From the NCBI RefSeq assembly GCF_902158555.1, contig NZ_CABGGS010000012.1:420880-484879 (forward strand): a stretch of 64,000 nt of DNA. Reading direction: 5' to 3'. The notes under the pieces were generated by a model. The model was not told the DNA's origin and ran no database searches. It worked only from the letters and a program-made list of their open reading frames with translations. Source of the DNA: Klebsiella spallanzanii. Its GTDB lineage: Bacteria > Pseudomonadota > Gammaproteobacteria > Enterobacterales > Enterobacteriaceae. Both the position numbers and the translations under genes were made by a program. Below are positions 58,477-64,000 of this stretch, piece by piece (position 1 is the stretch's first letter; every line of letters starts with the position of its first letter).

Positions 58477-59025
58477 CTATTCGCCAGATGGCCCAGGCTG
58501 GTTGTAATCGCGGCGCAGCAGAGCAAATAGCCAATCATTGTGCCAACGACCGTTAAGCCAGTAGCATTCGCGCAGCTCGCCTTCCTGATAAAAACCGACT
58601 TTTTGCAGCAGATTTTTGGACGCCTGATTGCCTGCGGTGACGGTTGCCGTAAGCCGCCGGATGCCGCCTGTCGAGAAGGCGTAATCGCACAGCGCGCGCA
58701 GGGATTCATAGCCGTAGCCTTTGCCCTGAGCCTGGGGAGCAAATAAAAATCCTGCCTCAGCGCTATCGGGGGCGTGATGATGGTATCCGGTTAGCCCGAG
58801 AGGCGCATGGGTGTGCCGGTCGCGCACCACCAGGCACAGCCAGTGGGCAGCGCCCGGTGACCATGCCGGAAGCCGTGAATCAAAAGCTTCGCGAATTTCA
58901 GCTACCGGGCGGGCATCTGCAATGTAAAGCATCACTTGAGGGTCCTGCTGCAAAGAGAGAAAAAAGGGCCAGTCATCAAGCTGTAGCGGCGAGCAGCGCA
59001 GGCGTGGAGTAACAAGTTCAGGCAT
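58477..59025 (-). CDS. GNAT N-acetyltransferase, RimJ/RimL type
   Basis: A 182-residue acetyltransferase. The start at 59025 (MPELVTPRLRCSPL) has GGAAG upstream. The usual family N-terminus (TPRL.L.PL...D) is followed by the acetyl-CoA loop AQGKGYGYESL, then TVTAGNQASKNLLQKVGF and an aromatic end. Relatives acetylate ribosomal protein N-termini or small molecules; the substrate is unknown. It sits between the lysozyme-like gene and treF. Confidence 0.82.
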   Translation of the reverse strand: MPELVTPRLRCSPLQLDDWPFFLSLQQDPQVMLYIADARPVAEIREAFDSRLPAWSPGAAHWLCLVVRDRHTHAPLGLTGYHHHAPDSAEAGFLFAPQAQGKGYGYESLRALCDYAFSTGGIRRLTATVTAGNQASKNLLQKVGFYQEGELRECYWLNGRWHNDWLFALLRRDYNQPGPSGE

Positions 59026-59093
59026 GTCAGGGCTTCCGGCGAATGTCGATGCCATGAACATAGCAGGACATCGACTTCGGGAATAGCCCGCTT

Positions 59094-60746
59094 TTAAAGC
59101 GGTTCGCCGTACAGACCGATAAGCCGACGCACCACTCCGTTGGTCCAGCCGAAACCGTCCTGGAGTGGATATTCACCGCCCCCGCCCTCAAGCGGAGTGG
59201 CGCTGGCGATATGGTACTTTTCTATCAGCTTATGGTGCCGTTGGTAGAAATGATTCACCGTTTGCAGCCAGCTTTGGGCTATTTCATCGCCCAGCGGATC
59301 CTGGCCGTACATTTTAAACCCCTGCACCGCCATCCACTGAAGCGGCGCCCAGCCGTTAGGTTTATCCCACTGTTCACCGCTTTCGTACTCGGTGGCCATA
59401 ATACCGCCGGGGGTGAGCAAGCGGGCGCGTACCGCATCGGCAAGCCTTTCAGCCTGTTCATGGGTCGCCATGCCGACATAGAGCGCGACGATGCTGGCGG
59501 CAGAAAACAGCGCTAGCTGCTGGCGACGCCAGTCGTAATCGCGAAAACAGCCGCTTTCGTCATCCCACAGATAGCGGGTCACCGCCGCGCGTCGGTCGCT
59601 GGCCTTCTGACGAAAAGCGGCCTCTGTCTCTCTGTCGCCTTTCAGGCCGGAAAGGTTGGCGATGGTGTTCTCTAGCTTGAAGAGAAAAGCATTCAAATCA
59701 ATGGGGATAAACTGGGTGGTGCGAATGCTCGCCAGTCGGGTGATATCCCGCAGCCAGCGGCTGGAATAATCCCAACCGGATTCCGCCCCGGCGCGCAGAT
59801 CGCGATAAACTTCGTTCGGCGGTCGCCCGGAATGTTTTGCCGTCTCCACATCTTCCCGCCATGACTCATCGCGCGGCGTATCGCGATCATCCCAGTAGCG
59901 GTTAAGCAGCGAGCCGTCCGGCATCCGCACCACGTGGCGATAGGCCTGGTCAGGTATCAGCGATTCCGCGCCGTCCATCCAGAAGCGGTACTCCATTTGC
60001 AGGTGGTCAAGGTACCGTTTGGCGCCGCGAACGCCATCTTCTTCAAACAGCTCGACCATCAGGGCAAAGACCGGCGGCTGCGAGCGGCTGAGATAGTAGG
60101 TACGGTTACCGTTAGGAATATGGCCGTAGATTTCAATCATCCACGCGAAGTTGTCGGCCATGCATTTCAGCAGATCTTCGCGGCCGCTTTCCGCCAGCCC
60201 CAGCATGGTGAAGTAGGAGTCCCAGTAGTAGGTTTCGCTAAATCGTCCGCCGGGGACAATGTAAGATTGCGGCAATGCCAGTAGCGACGACCAGGGAATA
60301 TGATCCTGCGGCTCGCGGGTCAGGATCGGCCACAGATTGTCGATATGCTCCTTTAGAGATCGATTGGGATCGGAGACGTAGTCTTCGGCGCGGCTATCCG
60401 GCAGCCAGAAGTGGTCTTCAACGAACTGGCGTAAATCGAATCCGGGCGTGCGTTTTACGCGGCGGTAGTGAATCAAAATATCCAGCGGATCCTGCTTTGG
60501 CGCGCAGTCGGGAAAGGTTTTGCTATCGGCGAAAATCCGCGACTTCTGAACGTGAGCGAAGAGTTCCAGATAGCGATCCGCAGGGGTCAGGGCATCCGAG
60601 GCGGGCAGCCCTTCAATAATCTCCGGTTCGGGTTCGGCGTCGAACATTTCATCCAGCTTTAACTCATACGGATCGGCTTCGTAGCACGGATCGCTTTCGA
60701 TCCTCAACTCGTCGTCATCAACGTTGCGTAATTTCTGGCTGAACAT
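59094..60746 (-). CDS. treF: Cytoplasmic trehalase TreF
   Basis: A 550-residue family-37 glycoside hydrolase (E. coli 549) that splits trehalose into two glucose units. The two trehalase signatures are present: [15 protein letters not shown] near residue 170 and [13 protein letters not shown] near 455. The glycine-rich [17 protein letters not shown] follows near the C-terminus. There is no signal peptide, consistent with the cytoplasmic enzyme. In E. coli it is partly RpoS-dependent; no promoter was identified in the 266-bp upstream gap. Confidence 0.96.
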   Translation of the reverse strand: MFSQKLRNVDDDELRIESDPCYEADPYELKLDEMFDAEPEPEIIEGLPASDALTPADRYLELFAHVQKSRIFADSKTFPDCAPKQDPLDILIHYRRVKRTPGFDLRQFVEDHFWLPDSRAEDYVSDPNRSLKEHIDNLWPILTREPQDHIPWSSLLALPQSYIVPGGRFSETYYWDSYFTMLGLAESGREDLLKCMADNFAWMIEIYGHIPNGNRTYYLSRSQPPVFALMVELFEEDGVRGAKRYLDHLQMEYRFWMDGAESLIPDQAYRHVVRMPDGSLLNRYWDDRDTPRDESWREDVETAKHSGRPPNEVYRDLRAGAESGWDYSSRWLRDITRLASIRTTQFIPIDLNAFLFKLENTIANLSGLKGDRETEAAFRQKASDRRAAVTRYLWDDESGCFRDYDWRRQQLALFSAASIVALYVGMATHEQAERLADAVRARLLTPGGIMATEYESGEQWDKPNGWAPLQWMAVQGFKMYGQDPLGDEIAQSWLQTVNHFYQRHHKLIEKYHIASATPLEGGGGEYPLQDGFGWTNGVVRRLIGLYGEPL

Positions 60747-61012
60747 AGTGATACGGACCTCCGGATTGCGTCAATAGAGGATGCCGGGCGCGCCCGACCT
60801 GTCTATTAAGCTTAGACATTCGCAGCGGGATACGGAAAGAGAAGTGTGCGGTAGATCACGCTTTATCCTTAAAAGTAAAGCCGAGGAAAAACATTTAACC
60901 TTTTGATCTACCGTTATAAAAGAAGATTAACCGCTTCGTATTTGCCTGAAAAATTCGGATCTTTCGTTTTGCAACAAAATCTAAATTCCGTGGTGCTTTA
61001 TACGATGATCCG

Positions 61013-62161
61013 CTATTCCCACGCGGCTTCCAGCATCTCCAGCAACTGCTCGCTGGTTAGCATGACCGGGTTAGCCTTCATCGATGATGAACTGCTGGCG
61101 GCAAGGGCCGCAGGCTCAAGGGCTTCGCGCGGTACGCCGAGATCGTGAAGATTGCCCAGACCAGCGCGTTGACTCCATTCACGCAGGCTCTCCCAGGCGC
61201 TGCCCGGTTCAACATTTAGCCCGGTGGCCAGCCACTGGCGCACGTCAGTAAAGCGTTGACGGAGTTTTTCGTCGCTAATCTGACTTTCGTTTAGCGCAAG
61301 GCCGAAGGGGAGCAGGCTGCCGCAAAGCGCACCGTGGGCGGCGTTGCTCAGGCCGCCCAGTGGGCCAGCGAGGCCGTGAATCACACCGAGCCCGGCATTG
61401 GCTAACGCCAGTCCGCCGCACAGGCTGACCCATGCCATCTCATCGCGGCTATCCGGGCACTCTTTTTCCATCAACGTTCGCAGCGCCTTAATGCCGCGTG
61501 GGATCGCCTCCCGACAGAGCGCATCGGTAAAGGGATTGGCGCGGGTGCAGAGCCACGGCTCGATCAACTGGGTGATGGCGTCGAGACCGGAAGCTAACGT
61601 CACTGCTCGCGGGGCGTTGTCGGTGAGCGACGGGTCGACAATCGCCAGGTTCGGCAGCATACGGTCATCGCGCAGGCTGACTTTACGCTGCTGCTCAGGG
61701 ACGTTGATGACCGCGTTCTTTGTCACCTCCGCGCCGGTACCGGCGGTGGAGGGAATGGCGACAAACGGCAGAGGATTGGCTTCTAACACTCGCCCGTTGC
61801 CCACCACTTCCAGATATTCAATCGCAGGCCCCTGAACCGGAACCAGCGCTGCAATTGCTTTACCTGCATCAATAACCGCACCGCCGCCAAGGCTGACTAT
61901 CGCCCCGATGCCGTTTTCCTGCGCCAGGCGAACGCCGCGCTCAATATCCTGCAGGCAGGGTTCATGGGTGATAGACAACGTCGTGACGTTTAAGCGATGA
62001 GCGTGAAGTTCGGTTAACAAAAACTCCGCGCGCTGCAGGCTGGCGCCGTGAACCAGCAGTATCTGCGTAGAGTGCCCGGCGAGCCAGGGGGCTGCGCTAC
62101 GAGCAAGGCCGCGTCCAAAGCGGATATTGCCCGGTGTTAAAACGTTAAAAGAGGTCAACAT
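61013..62161 (-). CDS. Iron-type alcohol dehydrogenase family protein
   Basis: A 382-residue group III (Fe-ADH) dehydrogenase. The start at 62161 (MLTSFNVLTP) has AGG upstream; the longer frame lacks support. The NAD-binding loop is SLGGGAVIDAGKA, then PSTAGTGAEVT. Expected metal ligands in order: Asp in GLDAITQ, then a position that is His in FucO but Gln here, then His in VIHGLAGPLGG and His in NAAHG. The catalytic His of FucO (VHGMAH) is Gly. The DAITQ/HGLAGPLGG wording recurs in a subfamily I recall, so it may reflect another substrate, not inactivity. Divergent from a GST gene. Confidence 0.82.
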   Translation of the reverse strand: MLTSFNVLTPGNIRFGRGLARSAAPWLAGHSTQILLVHGASLQRAEFLLTELHAHRLNVTTLSITHEPCLQDIERGVRLAQENGIGAIVSLGGGAVIDAGKAIAALVPVQGPAIEYLEVVGNGRVLEANPLPFVAIPSTAGTGAEVTKNAVINVPEQQRKVSLRDDRMLPNLAIVDPSLTDNAPRAVTLASGLDAITQLIEPWLCTRANPFTDALCREAIPRGIKALRTLMEKECPDSRDEMAWVSLCGGLALANAGLGVIHGLAGPLGGLSNAAHGALCGSLLPFGLALNESQISDEKLRQRFTDVRQWLATGLNVEPGSAWESLREWSQRAGLGNLHDLGVPREALEPAALAASSSSSMKANPVMLTSEQLLEMLEAAWE

Positions 62162-62281
62162 GTCGGGTACCTGTTCTGGAGAAAAATCCTGCAATCCACT
62201 ATACACATTATCCCGCTGTACACCCGTTGCTGTTGGAGTATTGTGAAACAACCATCTCTTTTGGTTGAGGAATTGCTGACA

Positions 62282-62905
62282 ATGATAAAAATACTGGGCA
62301 AGCGCTCATCAATTAACGTGCGTAAAGTGCTGTGGACCTGCGAGGAAGCAGGGCTGGAGTATCAGCAGGAGGATTACGGTAGCGGGTTTCAGTCAATCGA
62401 GACGCCGGAGTTTCGCGCCCTTAACCCGAATAGCCTGGTGCCGGTGCTGCTGGATGACGATTTTGTTCTCTGGGAGTCGAACAGTATCTGTCGTTATCTG
62501 GCACGCAAAGCAGGGCGGGAAGACCTGCTCCCCGCAGCGCCGCAGGCTGCCGCCGAGGTAGAGCACTGGATGGACTGGCAGGCAACGGAGTTTAACAATG
62601 CCTGGCGCTACGCCTTTATGGGGCTGGTGCGCAAGGATCCCCGTTTTCAGGATCCGGCGGCGATCAAAGAGAGCATTGCCGCCTGGACCCGCTGCGTGCA
62701 GATTGTCAATGCGCAGCTTCAGCAAACCGGGGCGTGGGTCACAGGTAGCCAGTTTACCCTTGCGGATATTGTTCTTGGTCTGTCGGTGCATCGCTGGAAA
62801 ATGACGCCGTTCGCCCACCCGGAAATGGCGGAGGTGGAGCGCTGGTATATGGCGCTGAATCAGCGTTCGGCGTTCAAGCGCCATGGGAATAATGGCGTGG
62901 CGTAA
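62282..62905 (+). CDS. Glutathione S-transferase family protein
   Basis: A 207-residue GST. The thioredoxin-like N-terminal domain starts KILGKRSSINVRKVLW, with a serine where GSTs bind the glutathione thiol, followed by the NPNSLVPVL cis-proline loop and WESNSICRYLA. The helical C-terminal domain has GAWVTGSQFTLADIVLGL, the N-capping motif. The start at 62282 follows GAGGA; a GTG start at 62243 is possible. It probably conjugates or reduces electrophiles with glutathione. Placement beside gor is suggestive but only positional. Confidence 0.88.
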   Translation: MIKILGKRSSINVRKVLWTCEEAGLEYQQEDYGSGFQSIETPEFRALNPNSLVPVLLDDDFVLWESNSICRYLARKAGREDLLPAAPQAAAEVEHWMDWQATEFNNAWRYAFMGLVRKDPRFQDPAAIKESIAAWTRCVQIVNAQLQQTGAWVTGSQFTLADIVLGLSVHRWKMTPFAHPEMAEVERWYMALNQRSAFKRHGNNGVA

Positions 62906-62910
62906 AAATA

Positions 62911-62938
62911 AAAAAGAAGCTCCGGAGAGCTTCTTTTT
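62911..62938. terminator. Bidirectional terminator between GST gene and gor
   Basis: Stem GAAGCTC/GAGCTTC with loop CGGA, preceded by AAAAA and followed by TTTTT, between convergent genes. It can serve both strands. Confidence 0.9.
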
Positions 62939-62955
62939 AATGCCAGGTAAACGCC

Positions 62956-64000
62956 TTACCGCATCGTCACAAACTCTTCCGCTGCCGTTGGGTGGATCGC
63001 CACGGTATTGTCGAAGTCTTTCTTGGTCGCGCCCATTTTCAGCGCCACCGCGAAGCCCTGCAGCATTTCATCCATACCGAAGCCGATGCCGTGAATGCCG
63101 ACAATCTTCTCTTCCGGGCCGACGCAGACCAGCTTCATGCGGCACGGCTGGCGGTGTGAGGTTACGGCGGTATACATGGCGGTGAAAGAGGATTTATACA
63201 CTTTCACTGCGTCATCACCGTACTGCTCGCGTGCCTGCGGCTCAGTTAAGCCGACGGTACCGATCGGCGGATGGCTGAAGACCACGGTCGGGATGTTGCT
63301 GTAGTCCAGATGCTCGTCCGGCTTGTTGTTAAACAGGCGCTCGGAAAGGCGACGACCTGCGGCAACGGCAACCGGGGTCAGCTCAACGGCACCGGTATTA
63401 TCACCCACGGCGTAGATGCCAGGAACGTTGGTATTCTGCAATTTATCGACGACGATATAGCCTTTATCGTTGGTTTTCACGCCTGTCGCGGCCAGGTTGA
63501 AGTTATCGGTTGCCGGTTCGCGACCAATCGCCCAAATCAGGCAGTCGACGGTCTGGCTGCGGCCATCTTCCAGCTCCAGGGTCAGGCTACCATCGGCATT
63601 CTTGACCACCGCTTTCGGAATGGAGTTAGTGTGCAGCTGCGGGCCTTCGGCGTTCATCACTTCGACCAGCGTCTCGACGATTAGCGGATCAAAGCTGCGC
63701 AGCGGCGCGTGTTTACGCACAAACAGGTGGGTTTCTGCGCCGAGGCCGTTAATCACGCCCGCCAGCTCAACGGCGATATAGCCTGCGCCAACCACCGCAA
63801 CGCGCTTCGGCAGCGCCGGCAGTTCGAAGAAGCCGTCGGAATCAATACCGTACTCGACGCCCGGAATATTCGGATGGCTCGGACGACCGCCGGTGGCGAT
63901 CAGGATGTGATCGGCGGTGATGGTTTCACCATTCACTTCAACGGTTTTCGCATCGACAAAGCGCGCGAAGCCCTTAATCACATCGACCTTGTTTTTGCCC
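62956..64000 (-). CDS. gor: Glutathione reductase, 5' end outside window
   Basis: About 348 C-terminal residues of the flavoprotein that reduces glutathione disulfide with NADPH. The frame continues past the window edge, so the FAD motif and redox-active cysteines are not visible. Seen: the ATGG loop ([12 protein letters not shown]), the NADPH-binding [15 protein letters not shown], the second FAD motif [10 protein letters not shown], and the C-terminal dimer domain ending [12 protein letters not shown] with the catalytic His. Confidence 0.95.
   Translation of the reverse strand, partial: GKNKVDVIKGFARFVDAKTVEVNGETITADHILIATGGRPSHPNIPGVEYGIDSDGFFELPALPKRVAVVGAGYIAVELAGVINGLGAETHLFVRKHAPLRSFDPLIVETLVEVMNAEGPQLHTNSIPKAVVKNADGSLTLELEDGRSQTVDCLIWAIGREPATDNFNLAATGVKTNDKGYIVVDKLQNTNVPGIYAVGDNTGAVELTPVAVAAGRRLSERLFNNKPDEHLDYSNIPTVVFSHPPIGTVGLTEPQAREQYGDDAVKVYKSSFTAMYTAVTSHRQPCRMKLVCVGPEEKIVGIHGIGFGMDEMLQGFAVALKMGATKKDFDNTVAIHPTAAEEFVTMR

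Noticed and set aside
57996-58742. Extended 248-codon start for the lysozyme-like gene
   Set aside because: The extra N-terminus overlaps the GNAT gene, has no family resemblance, and a clear ribosome site precedes the start at 58424.

Overview
The window is about 64 kb of enterobacterial chromosome. It carries the E. coli bisC-to-gor neighbourhood in conserved order, with the acid-fitness island, yhjV and pdeH missing. High-GC coding regions, Klebsiella-style REP/BIME palindromes, an ERIC element and absence of the flagellum-linked pdeH between yhjG and kdgK suggest Klebsiella or Raoultella. That assignment is inferred from layout and remembered families; no database search was run.

Layout. 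1-7.4 kb: bisC (5' end outside the window), yiaC, tag, yhjY, yhjX and eptB. 7.5-7.8 kb: tRNA-Pro(CGG), followed by a repeat made from its own 3' end. 8.5-14.2 kb: the dipeptide transporter operon dppABCDF. 15.1-26.6 kb: a first cellulose operon, bcsO-Q-A-B-C-D-Z. 26.6-28.0 kb: three tandem LDR repeats, each with a 35-residue Ldr-type toxin ORF. 28.0-43.3 kb: a second, E. coli-type cellulose locus, with bcsGFE on the minus strand diverging from bcsRQA-BZC. A decayed tnpB insertion separates bcsA from bcsB. 43.7-64 kb: pdeK, dctA, yhjJ, kdgK, yhjG, yhjE, yhjD, yhjC, a divergent SDR gene, yhjB, a lysozyme-like gene, a GNAT acetyltransferase, treF, an Fe-type alcohol dehydrogenase, a GST and gor (5' end outside the window).

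How the genes work together. The centre is a double cellulose island. Operon I has bcsD, linked in other bacteria to ordered or crystalline cellulose. Operon II has bcsEFG, linked to phosphoethanolamine cellulose and c-di-GMP control. Both synthases keep the catalytic motifs and a PilZ c-di-GMP site, and the EAL protein PdeK sits next door. dpp, dctA, kdgK, treF and yhjX handle peptide, dicarboxylate, sugar-acid, trehalose and probably pyruvate-related nutrition.

Most notable non-genic signals: (1) two copies of a 188-bp element, differing at one position and inverted relative to each other, at 14221-14408 and 56878-57065. They bracket the cellulose island, and each is flanked by direct repeats consisting of a terminator-like hairpin. 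(2) A structured insertion in a duplicated tRNA-Pro T-arm. (3) Tandem triplication of the ldr toxin locus. (4) A hairpin that pairs with the bcsB Shine-Dalgarno sequence just beyond the tnpB insertion.
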